From contig NZ_CP039740.1 of NCBI RefSeq assembly GCF_005153485.1, positions 62,001 to 126,000 on the forward strand: a stretch of 64,000 nucleotides of DNA, read 5' to 3'. Shown in pieces: positions 1 to 7,139 of the stretch (position 1 is the first letter of the stretch; every line of letters starts with the position of its first letter). This stretch comes from Pseudolabrys sp. FHR47. Its GTDB lineage: Bacteria > Pseudomonadota > Alphaproteobacteria > Rhizobiales > Xanthobacteraceae. Under the pieces are notes generated by a model. That model searched no databases. It worked only from the letters and a program-made list of their open reading frames with translations, and was not told the origin of the DNA. The position numbers and the translations under genes are program-made.

Positions 1-579
1 CTGCCGCCGTTCTACTACAAGGGCGTGCCGGATGACGGCCTGGTCGCCTATATCGGCGCGCTCGTCGAGGCGACCGCCAGCCAGAAGCTGCCGATCTATC
101 TCTATCATTACCCGCAGCTTTCCGGCGTGCCGTGGCATGTCGAGCTGATCAAGCGCCTACGCCAGAACTTCCCCGGACGCATCGTCGGCCTCAAGGACTC
201 GTCGGGCGACATGGCCTATGCGCGCTCGGTGGCGGCGATCGCCAAGGACTTTGCCACCTTCCCGTCGACCGAGGCCTGCCTGCTCGACGCCCGCAAGGGC
301 GAATTCGCCGGCTGCATCTCGGCGACCGCCAATGTGAATGCCGACCTTTGCCAGCGCGCCTGGAAGGATGGCGATGCCGCCGCGCATGACAATGCGGTCG
401 CGATCCGCAAACTGTTCGAGGGCCGGCCACTGGTGCCCGGGGTCAAAACACTGCTCGGCCACATCCATGCCGATACGACCCTCGCCCGTGTCCGCCCTCC
501 CTTTGCCGCCGTGTCGGCCGCCGACCGGACCGCCATTACCGCCGGTTACGACGCCATCCGGGCCCAAAACGCCGCCTAA
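1..579 (+). CDS. DapA-family (dihydrodipicolinate synthase / N-acetylneuraminate lyase) aldolase, 3' part only
   Basis: The gene is already open at base 1, so the N-terminal part lies outside the window; about 192 residues remain. The family uses a TIM barrel with a Schiff-base lysine. That lysine is visible in GLKDSSGD (Lys codon at 193-195), and the assisting tyrosine is in YHYP (Tyr codon at 103-105). The segment CISATANV matches the late barrel strand of the family. Members cleave or condense pyruvate-type substrates, and the family is too broad to name the substrate: 4-hydroxy-tetrahydrodipicolinate synthase, a sugar-acid aldolase or a dehydratase are all possible. The gene is followed by a hairpin at 651-680 and then rpsT, so it is probably not co-transcribed with rpsT. 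Confidence 0.85.
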   Translation: MPPFYYKGVPDDGLVAYIGALVEATASQKLPIYLYHYPQLSGVPWHVELIKRLRQNFPGRIVGLKDSSGDMAYARSVAAIAKDFATFPSTEACLLDARKGEFAGCISATANVNADLCQRAWKDGDAAAHDNAVAIRKLFEGRPLVPGVKTLLGHIHADTTLARVRPPFAAVSAADRTAITAGYDAIRAQNAA

Positions 580-650
580 GGGGCTGGAAACGCCCGGATT
601 CTTCGGGCGTTGACGCCCGGGCGTAGGCCAACTATAAGCCACGCGCAATT

Positions 651-680
651 GGGGCCGGATTTCCGGCCCCGTTTATTCTT
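651..680 (+). terminator. Rho-independent terminator-like hairpin between the DapA-family gene and rpsT
   Basis: GGGGCCGG and CCGGCCCC form an 8-bp or longer perfect stem around ATTT, followed by GTTTATTCTT. It fits the end of the DapA-family transcript. A weaker hairpin without a T tract lies just upstream at 589-611. Confidence 0.6.
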
Positions 681-756
681 GGCAACAGACGGGCTCGTGA
701 GCGCGGCACTTCCGCCGCATGCGGCCAGTCGCGTTAGAGACCGAACGAGATTTCAG

Positions 757-1023
757 ATGGCCAACACCAAGTCCGCCCGCAAGGCGACCCGCAAGATCGC
801 GCGCCGCACCGCGATCAACAAGTCGCGCCGCACCGTGCTGCGCAATTCGGTGCGCAAGGTTGAAGAAGCGATCACCGCCGGCGACCGCACCGCGGCCGTC
901 GAGGCGTTCAAGACTGCGGAGCCCGCGATCATGCGTGCGGCGCAGCGCGGTACCGTTCACAAGAACACCGCCAGCCGCAAGGTCTCGCGCCTCTCGCACG
1001 CGATCGCCAAGCTCGGCAAGTAA
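757..1023 (+). CDS. rpsT: 30S ribosomal protein S20
   Basis: An 88-residue, strongly basic protein beginning [13 protein letters not shown], the typical S20 start, with the conserved tail region [15 protein letters not shown]20 is a primary 16S rRNA binding protein of the small subunit. The frame is open further upstream to about 610, but the ATG at 757 gives the normal S20 length and N-terminus, so the longer version is rejected. rpsT lying directly before dnaA is a common arrangement in Hyphomicrobiales. Confidence 0.97.
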   Translation: MANTKSARKATRKIARRTAINKSRRTVLRNSVRKVEEAITAGDRTAAVEAFKTAEPAIMRAAQRGTVHKNTASRKVSRLSHAIAKLGK

Positions 1024-2245
1024 TCGGCGAGTAAGCTGCAGCAGCCGAGTTCGCCGAACTCGGCGGAATGGCGACTGGTACCGCCCGCGCCGCAGCATAC
1101 ACCGCAAGAACGCCGGGCCGCACAACGCGACGTTCGGCACTGCGGAATTGTTTGGCGCTTTTTCAAAAAATCGATGACAATGACATGGCGCGGACGTTGA
1201 CGACGTTCCGCGCCCGCGCGCGTTCGTCAAACCGTCATGAGCGTGTCAGACAGGTGTGGGCGTTACGCATATTCAGCGTTTCTATGATTTTCTTTTTGCG
1301 ACAACTCAATAATCGCAACGATTTTCGCACCGGGGCTACCTTCATTCATCGCACAAAAAATTCGGCGTTTACATAATGACTTAGGCCGAATGTGACGGCG
1401 AGGACCCGGAAATGCCTGTGCCACAATGGCAAAGCGACCTCGGACGTGGCGTTTTTTTCAAACAACATACCGCTGCATCTTAGATCGCCGGCACGCGCAA
1501 TTCCGCACGACTCATCAACATGTTGGTTAGCGAACGGTAGAAAATTCGAACATGTCGCTGCGCGCCGCACAACTGGAGCGCAGTAATCGTCCGACAATTC
1601 GAAATTGCTCAGCCGCGCACGTCGTGTATTTTGACAAACGCGCCCGGACATTCTCCGCGGCGCATTCAGAAACAAGGAATGGTTCTGCGCTCATTGGCAG
1701 ATGAGAACGGCTATCTGTTGCCCGGTGGCGGGAGTTCCGCCGGCAAAAAAGATGAGCGGGCATGACGACAATCTTGATTTGCCCGCGCCGGAATTCTCGC
1801 TGACGATGAAAAGACTGAGTGGTACCTGAGGCGGATCGAAGCGTCGCAAAGTCGAATTGAAAGCAGTTCGGATTTGGCGAAGATGGATCGGCAACAGGAC
1901 CAGATCGATAGCGAGCCTGGGCGAAAGCCCGAAGATGGGGGGACTGTGATGATGGCGAACTCTGACACGAATAATGGTGACGGCGTCTCCACGACGTTCT
2001 ACACCGGCTCGTTCAGCGTGTTCTCTCGTCAGGTCTCCGACGTTCACTTGGGTAACGCGCCGCCCAATATCTAAAGGCGCGATTCCGCCTCCTTCAAAAC
2101 GATATCGCGCCGTACCGGTAGGCCCGGCCAAGATATCCCGTAAGCGTGTTGCGTCTCGTATCGGCGCGTCGACGGCTCACGCCGTCAGGCCGAGCAACTC
2201 ATTGTCCGTTCAACCAACCAGACCAAAACAAAAGAGAAGAAGAAA
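1024..2245. other. 1.2 kb gene-poor, AT-richer gap between rpsT and dnaA
   Basis: No convincing intact gene is present. Composition is visibly richer in A/T than the flanking genes, especially about 1260-1380 and 1540-1700. I searched by eye for TTATCCACA-type DnaA boxes on both strands and found none. The region could hold the dnaA promoter and regulatory DNA, or part of an origin with diverged boxes. A possible decayed small gene lies at 1752-2074 and is listed separately. Confidence 0.5.
1752..2074 (+). pseudogene. Possible frameshifted small gene upstream of dnaA
   Basis: From ATG 1752 the frame reads MSGHDDNLDLPAPEFSL and then stops at 1829. A -1 shift near 1802 would join it to an open frame reading DDEKTEWYLRRIEASQSRIE and on to a stop at 2072-2074. 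The joined product would be an acidic, helix-prone protein of roughly 105 residues. No family is recognised. Neither half has a strong ribosome binding site. It may be a gene broken by one lost base, or chance open frames in unconstrained DNA. Confidence 0.25.
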
Positions 2246-3679
2246 ATGCCGAACGACGATCAGGAGAGCTGGCTCAGAGTCAAAGCGCGCCTGCGCTCGG
2301 AAGTGGGCGACGATGTCTTCTCCAGCTGGTTTGGCCGCATGGAACTCGAAGGCATCGATGACGGCGGCGTGCGCCTGTCGGTGCCGACCCGCTTTCTCAA
2401 GAGCTGGATCCAGTCGCACTATGCCGAAAAAGTGCTTTCGTGCTGGCAGTCCGAGCGTAACGAGGTCGGCCGCATCGAGCTGATCGTCCGCTCGGCCGTG
2501 CTCAAGACCACGGCGCAGCCCAAGGCGAAGGCCGAACCCGCCGCGTTTACCGGCGCCGGCGAAGGCCGTCCGCTCAACGGCAATGGCGCAGGGCGTCCGA
2601 TCCCGGCCGGCGACGCGGCCGTGCACGAGGCGCTCGGCGGTTCGCCGCTCGATGCGCGGCTGACCTTCGACTCCTTTGTCGTCGGCCGCTCCAACACTTT
2701 GGCGCAGGCCGCCGCCAAGCAGGTCGCCGCTGCGCGCCGCACTGACCCGGTGATGTTCAACCCGCTCTACATTCACTCGGGCGTCGGCCTCGGCAAGACG
2801 CATCTGCTGCAGGCCATCACCTGGGCCGGCAACGCCAATGGCGAGCGCAAGGTGCTGTACCTTACCGCCGAGAAGTTCATGTATGGCTTCGTCGCCGCGC
2901 TACGGGCGCAGAATGCCATCGCCTTCAAGGAAGCGCTGCGCGGCATCGGCGTGCTGGTGATCGACGACCTGCAGTTCCTGCAGGGCAAGTCGACGCAGGC
3001 AGAGTTCTGCCACACCCTGAATGCCCTGATCGATGCCGGCCGCCAGGTCGTCATCGCCTCCGACCGGCCGCCATCCGACCTCGAAAGCCTCGACGAACGC
3101 GTGCGTTCGCGCCTTGCCGGCGGGCTGGTTGTCGAGATGGGTGGTCTCGGCGAGGAGCTGCGCCTCGAAATCCTCAAAGCGCGCGTCCAGGCCGCGCGGG
3201 CGCATCACCCGACCTTCGACGTACCGCTGCCGGTGCTCGGCTATATCGCCAAGACCGTCACCCATAACGGCCGCGACCTTGAAGGCGCGCTCAACCGCCT
3301 GCTGGCGCATTCCAAGCTCACCGGACAGTCGGTGACCATGGAAATGGCCGAGCGCGAGGTGAAGGACCTGATCCGGCCGCAGGAACCCAAGCGCGTCAAG
3401 ATCGAGGACATCCAGCGCATCGTCGCGCGCCAGTACAATGTCAGCCGCTCCGACCTGTTGTCGTCGCGCCGTACCGCCAATGTGGTGCGCCCGCGCCAGG
3501 TGGCAATGTATCTCGCCAAGACCCTGACCCTGCGTTCGCTGCCCGAGATCGGCCGGCGCTTCGGCGGCCGCGACCACACCACGGTGCTGCACGCCGTCCG
3601 CAAGATCGAAGGCCTGGTGAGCAACGACCTCGCTTTGTCGGAGGAGATCGAGATCCTCAAAAGGCAGTTGCAGGAGTAG
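2246..3679 (+). CDS. dnaA: Chromosomal replication initiator protein DnaA
   Basis: A 477-residue AAA+ initiator that binds DnaA boxes, oligomerises and melts the origin. Domain I is at about 1-85, a variable Ala/Pro/Gly-rich linker at about 86-130, and the AAA+ domain follows. Walker A GVGLGKTH is at about 179-186, Walker B VLVIDD at about 236-241, and the C-terminal DNA-binding signature [10 protein letters not shown] starts at about 441. Length is normal for the family. The AAGAGAAGAAGAAA stretch just before the ATG is a purine-rich ribosome binding region. It heads the dnaA-dnaN-recF-gyrB cluster, though gaps and inserts separate the members. Confidence 0.98.
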   Translation: MPNDDQESWLRVKARLRSEVGDDVFSSWFGRMELEGIDDGGVRLSVPTRFLKSWIQSHYAEKVLSCWQSERNEVGRIELIVRSAVLKTTAQPKAKAEPAAFTGAGEGRPLNGNGAGRPIPAGDAAVHEALGGSPLDARLTFDSFVVGRSNTLAQAAAKQVAAARRTDPVMFNPLYIHSGVGLGKTHLLQAITWAGNANGERKVLYLTAEKFMYGFVAALRAQNAIAFKEALRGIGVLVIDDLQFLQGKSTQAEFCHTLNALIDAGRQVVIASDRPPSDLESLDERVRSRLAGGLVVEMGGLGEELRLEILKARVQAARAHHPTFDVPLPVLGYIAKTVTHNGRDLEGALNRLLAHSKLTGQSVTMEMAEREVKDLIRPQEPKRVKIEDIQRIVARQYNVSRSDLLSSRRTANVVRPRQVAMYLAKTLTLRSLPEIGRRFGGRDHTTVLHAVRKIEGLVSNDLALSEEIEILKRQLQE

Positions 3680-3990
3680 GTGGCTCTTGTTCCGGGCGCT
3701 GCGCGGCATGAAATGGCGCGCTGCAGACCCGGGACCGCCTCGAACCGGAACGGCCCCGGCTCAGCGCCGCACCGCTCTGCCATAGCGCGTCAAAGACGCG
3801 CGTAAACGCGCCTATGGCGGCGCGTCCGGGGCAAGTATCCCCTGTGGACGCCCTGGGGATAGGAACGGGGACTTCGTCCCGGCCCGCAGCCCGCTCTTGC
3901 GGATTTCCCCCACTCTTGCCACCTTTGCCCCCCGGCTTCCGCCGGCTGGCGCCAGGGGTTGGGTAATTGGGCGCCGAAGCGGGATTTTCC
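3680..3990. other. Intergenic region between dnaA and dnaN
   Basis: 311 bases without a gene. GC-rich, with short overlapping CGCG-rich inverted repeats about 3785-3825. I see no DnaA box and no terminator with a T tract. The frames open here run antisense to the 5' part of dnaN and look like shadows. A dnaN promoter may lie within it but I could not pick one out. Confidence 0.5.
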
Positions 3991-5109
3991 ATGAAAATAA
4001 CTGTCGAACGCGCCGAACTCCTCAAGTCGCTGAGCCACGTCTACCGTGTGGTCGAGCGGCGCAATACCATTCCGATCCTGTCCAACGTGCTGATCCGCGC
4101 CGACAACGGCCAGCTCAGCATGAAGGCAACCGATCTCGATCTCGAGGTCACCGACTCGATCGCGGCCGAGGTCGCGCCGGGCGGCGCCACAACCGTGCCG
4201 GCGCACATGTTCTACGACATCGTGCGCAAGCTGCCGGATGGTTCGCAGATCGTCATCGAAGGTTCCGGCGAACGCGCGGTGCTGACCATCCGTGCCGGAC
4301 GTTCGCGCTTCACGCTGCAGACCTTGCCCGAGAGCGACTTCCCCGATCTCGCCGCCGGCGAGATGAGCCACTCGTTCAAGGTGCCGGCCGCCGACTTCAA
4401 ACGCCTCATCGACAAGACGCAGTTCGCGATCTCGACCGAAGAGACGCGCTATTACCTCAACGGCATCTATCTGCACGCCGCCGGCTCGGCCAAGACCGCG
4501 ACCTTGCGCGCGGTGGCGACCGACGGCCATCGGCTGGCGCAGGTCGAACTGCCGCTGCCGGAAGGCGCCGCCGGCATGCCGGGCATCATCATCCCACGCA
4601 AGACCGTCGCCGAAGTTCAGCGCCTGATCGAAACCGGCGAAGGCGACATCGCCATCGAACTGTCGTCCGGCAAAATCCGCTTCTCGATCGGCAACGTGAC
4701 GCTGATCTCCAAGCTGATCGACGGCACCTTCCCGGACTATGGCCGGGTCATCCCGGTCAATAATGACAAGAGCCTCGTCGTCGACAAGAAGGATTTCGAA
4801 GCCGCGGTCGATCGCGTCTCCACCGTATCCAGCGAACGCGGCCGCGCCGTGAAGCTGTCGATCAGCGGCGGACGGCTGGTCCTGTCGGTGACCAACCCGG
4901 ATTCCGGCAGCGCCACTGAAGAGCTTGAGGTCGATTACGAATCCGATCCGCTCGATATCGGCTTCAATTCGCGCTACCTGCTCGACATCGCCGCGCAGAT
5001 CGAGGGCGAGGTCGCGGTGCTCAAGCTCGCCGATCCGGGCTCGCCGACGCTGATCCAGGACAAGGACGCCAAAGGCGCGCTCTATGTCCTGATGCCGATG
5101 CGGGTGTAG
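3991..5109 (+). CDS. dnaN: DNA polymerase III sliding clamp, beta subunit
   Basis: A 372-residue protein starting MKITVERAELLKSL, the standard N-terminus of alphaproteobacterial clamps. The head-to-tail dimer encircles DNA and tethers polymerase III and other enzymes. Typical signatures include RRNTIPILSNVLIRA in domain 1, ATDGHRLAQVELPLP in domain 2, and the C-terminal YVLMPMRV, where the MPMR segment lines the hydrophobic peptide-binding pocket. The frame is open 8 codons further upstream, but ATG 3991 matches the family start. The gene is followed at once by the left inverted repeat of the DUF559 cassette. Confidence 0.98.
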   Translation: MKITVERAELLKSLSHVYRVVERRNTIPILSNVLIRADNGQLSMKATDLDLEVTDSIAAEVAPGGATTVPAHMFYDIVRKLPDGSQIVIEGSGERAVLTIRAGRSRFTLQTLPESDFPDLAAGEMSHSFKVPAADFKRLIDKTQFAISTEETRYYLNGIYLHAAGSAKTATLRAVATDGHRLAQVELPLPEGAAGMPGIIIPRKTVAEVQRLIETGEGDIAIELSSGKIRFSIGNVTLISKLIDGTFPDYGRVIPVNNDKSLVVDKKDFEAAVDRVSTVSSERGRAVKLSISGGRLVLSVTNPDSGSATEELEVDYESDPLDIGFNSRYLLDIAAQIEGEVAVLKLADPGSPTLIQDKDAKGALYVLMPMRV

Positions 5110-5137
5110 GCGGTTTACGCGACGGCCTATCGGCCTT

Positions 5138-5191
5138 ACCCTCTCCCCTTGCGGGAGAGGGTGGCGCGCGGAGCGCGCCGGGTGAGGGGTC
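5138..5191. repeat. Left inverted arm of the DUF559 cassette
   Basis: The arm contains two nested palindromes: CCCTCTCC with GGAGAGGG, and GGCGCGC with GCGCGCC. It matches the reverse complement of 5563-5616 at 51 of 54 bases. The first palindrome lies 29 bp after the dnaN stop and may also act as its transcript end. Confidence 0.85.
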
Positions 5192-5192
5192 G

Positions 5193-5564
5193 GTGCCTGC
5201 AGGATTTCACCACCGTCCAATCGCTAAGCAAAATCGCAAATTTGCGAAAGCGATGCGTCACGCTCCGACTGACGCCGAAACGACAATGTGGCGCCTTCTG
5301 CGAGATCGGCGCCTGATCGGCGTCAAGTTCCGCCGTCAAGCGCCTGTCGAAGGTTACATTCTGGACTTTGTTTTCTTTGACCGGAAAATCGTCATTGAGA
5401 TCGACGGAAGCCACCACTTTCAATCGTCTCGTGATGAGGAACGAGATCGTATTCTTCGCGAGCTGGGCTTCCAGGTCGTGCGCTATTGGAATAACGAGGT
5501 CCTTCAAACGCCCAACGCCGTGCTCGAAGATATTTTCGCCCGCCTCGCGAATGGCAAGGATTGA
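5193..5564 (+). CDS. DUF559-domain protein, predicted PD-(D/E)XK (Vsr-like) nuclease
   Basis: A 123-residue protein with a GTG start at 5193; an internal ATG at 5253 (MRHAPTDAET) is a possible alternative. DUF559 proteins share the fold of very-short-patch-repair endonucleases. The candidate metal-binding core is Asp58 in ILDFVFFDRK and Glu69/Asp71 in IEIDGSHH, preceded by RLIGVKFRRQ, which is typical of the family. Substrate and physiological role are unknown for most members. The stop codon lies in the right inverted arm and the start abuts the left arm, so gene and repeats look like one unit. There is no partner methyltransferase nearby, which argues against a simple restriction system. 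Confidence 0.85.
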   Translation: MPAGFHHRPIAKQNRKFAKAMRHAPTDAETTMWRLLRDRRLIGVKFRRQAPVEGYILDFVFFDRKIVIEIDGSHHFQSSRDEERDRILRELGFQVVRYWNNEVLQTPNAVLEDIFARLANGKD

Positions 5565-5616
5565 CCCCTCACCCGGCGCGCTGCGCGCGCCACCCTCTCC
5601 CCCAAGAGGAGAGGGT
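5563..5616. repeat. Right inverted arm of the DUF559 cassette
   Basis: Begins GACCCCTCACCCGGCGCGCT and ends GGAGAGGGT. It differs from the reverse complement of the left arm at three positions. Its first bases complete the DUF559 stop codon. The arm ends 29 bp before the recF start. Confidence 0.85.
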
Positions 5617-5645
5617 GGGCTGCGACGCGCGGCACCACTTTGCCA

Positions 5646-6791
5646 ATGACCGCCGCCTTTCTCCGACGCCTGTCGCTCACGAATTTCCGCAGCTACCACG
5701 CGGCGAAGCTCGAACTCGACCGTGCCGGACCGGTGGTGCTGACCGGCCCAAACGGCGCCGGCAAGACCAACCTCCTCGAAGCGATCTCGTTGCTGGCGCC
5801 GGGCCGTGGACTCCACCGTGCCACGCTCGACGAACTCGCTTTCACCGAGGGCGACGGCGGCTGGGCCGTGTCGACGGAAATCGAAGGCATGCTGGGCCTT
5901 GCCACGCTCGGCACCGGCATCGAGCCGCCGGCGGGCGAGGAGATCACCAATTCGCGTAAATGCCGAATCGACCGCGAGAAGGTCGCGTCGGCCGCCGCCT
6001 TCGCCGACCATCTGCGCATTATCTGGCTGACGCCGGCGATGGACCCGCTGTTCGTCGGCCCCGCCGCCGATCGGCGCCGCTTTCTCGATCGCCTCGTGCT
6101 CGCGGTCGATGCGCAGCATTCGAGCCGCGTTTCCGCGCTCGAGCGCTCGCTGCGTTCGCGCAACCGGCTTCTGGAGGACGCGCGCAGCGATCCGCACTGG
6201 CTGGACGCCATCGAGCACGAAACCGCCGAGGTCGCCGTCGCCGTCTCGGCGGCGCGCTACGAGACCGTGAACCGCCTCGCCGGCGCGCTTGAGGCCGCGC
6301 GCGAGGAAGCGCCCGTCTTCGCCATGCCGCGCATCGCGCTCGAAGGCTGGATGGAAAACCAGTGGCCGCTGAGCACAGCCCGCGAGATCGAGGATCGCTA
6401 TCGCGATCTCTTGCGCGAGAGCCGCGCCCAGGACGCCGCCGCCGGCCGCACGCTGGAAGGCCCGCATCGCGCAGACCTCAAGGTCATGCACGCCGGCAAG
6501 GGCATTGCCGCGGCGGATGGCTCGACCGGCGAACAGAAGGCGATGCTCATTCGCCTCATGCTGGCGCATGCGCACCTGATCAAGGACATGACCGGTTATG
6601 CACCGGTGATGCTGCTCGATGAAGTCGTGGCGCATCTCGACCCGTTGCGGCGCGCCGCGCTCTACGACGCGCTCGCGGCGCTCGGCACGCAAGTATGGAT
6701 GACCGGCGCCGATCCGGCCGCCTTTGCCGATATCGCCGACCGCGCCCAATGGTTCGACGTGACGCCGGGCGGCGTGTCAAAGCGCGGCTGA
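5646..6791 (+). CDS. recF: DNA replication and repair protein RecF
   Basis: A 381-residue SMC/ABC-type ATPase that, with RecO and RecR, loads RecA onto gapped DNA at stalled forks. Walker A GPNGAGKTN is at about residues 34-42, the ABC signature lies in STGEQKAMLIRL, and Walker B is VMLLDEVVAHLDP near the C-terminus. All three motifs are intact. The start ATG 5646 (MTAAFLRRLSLTNFRSY) is preferred over TTG 5640. The DUF559 cassette ends 29 bases upstream, so the recF ribosome binding region lies just beyond the right repeat arm, and any transcription from dnaN must cross the cassette. Confidence 0.97.
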   Translation: MTAAFLRRLSLTNFRSYHAAKLELDRAGPVVLTGPNGAGKTNLLEAISLLAPGRGLHRATLDELAFTEGDGGWAVSTEIEGMLGLATLGTGIEPPAGEEITNSRKCRIDREKVASAAAFADHLRIIWLTPAMDPLFVGPAADRRRFLDRLVLAVDAQHSSRVSALERSLRSRNRLLEDARSDPHWLDAIEHETAEVAVAVSAARYETVNRLAGALEAAREEAPVFAMPRIALEGWMENQWPLSTAREIEDRYRDLLRESRAQDAAAGRTLEGPHRADLKVMHAGKGIAAADGSTGEQKAMLIRLMLAHAHLIKDMTGYAPVMLLDEVVAHLDPLRRAALYDALAALGTQVWMTGADPAAFADIADRAQWFDVTPGGVSKRG

Positions 6792-6930
6792 AGTTCCAAG
6801 CTCGCACTAACGCTCGATTAATCGTGATATTTTGAAGTCTCGGAAAACCGGAACAATTGCAGTTCCTCGGCTTTTACCTTGCGCCGTATGTGAAACGACG
6901 GCGGATTCGTTTTTGAAGTGATGGACACCT

Positions 6931-7134
6931 ATGACGGAACAAGGACATCCGGTCGAGCGATTGGCGTGCGAGATGCATCGCGCGCTCGACGCCATTGACA
7001 TGCAGTTAATGCGGCTGGAAATCCTCACCGCCGCAATGGCCGCGTTCAGCCGCCCGGTGCCCGACTACGAGACAAGCTTTCAGCACCAGAGGCATTTGAC
7101 CGCCAGCGCCACCGTACTGCGCAATACGCGTTAG
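6931..7134 (+). CDS. Small hypothetical protein (67 aa)
   Basis: ATG 6931 opens a 67-residue frame ending in a stop 6 bases before the convergent ClC gene stop. The sequence is predicted mainly helical (RLACEMHRALDAIDMQLMRL) and has no signal peptide or membrane segment. No family is recognised. It lies in the correct strand and spacing to be a real small gene after recF, but the start is not supported by a strong ribosome binding site. Confidence 0.45.
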   Translation: MTEQGHPVERLACEMHRALDAIDMQLMRLEILTAAMAAFSRPVPDYETSFQHQRHLTASATVLRNTR

Positions 7135-7139
7135 GAGTT

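Larger units (their letters stand above)
5138..5616. mobile_element. Candidate DUF559 cassette: 54-bp inverted repeats around one nuclease gene
   Basis: Left arm 5138-5191 and right arm 5563-5616 are inverted copies of equal length, identical at 51 of 54 positions by direct comparison. The DUF559 gene fills the space between them: its GTG start is at 5193 and its TGA stop overlaps the right arm. Each arm is itself made of two smaller palindromes. The unit separates dnaN from recF, which are adjacent in many bacteria. A gene-less pair of related arms (51+51 bp) lies at 14185-14302. Mobility is inferred from structure; no target-site duplication was established. Confidence 0.55.

Noticed and set aside
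1024..2245. Replication origin with DnaA boxes
   Set aside because: No TTATCCACA or one-mismatch cluster seen on either strand by eye; only the location next to dnaA suggests it.
5193..5564. Restriction-modification or Vsr repair system
   Set aside because: No DNA methyltransferase gene is near the DUF559 gene in this window; the flanking repeats suggest a different context.
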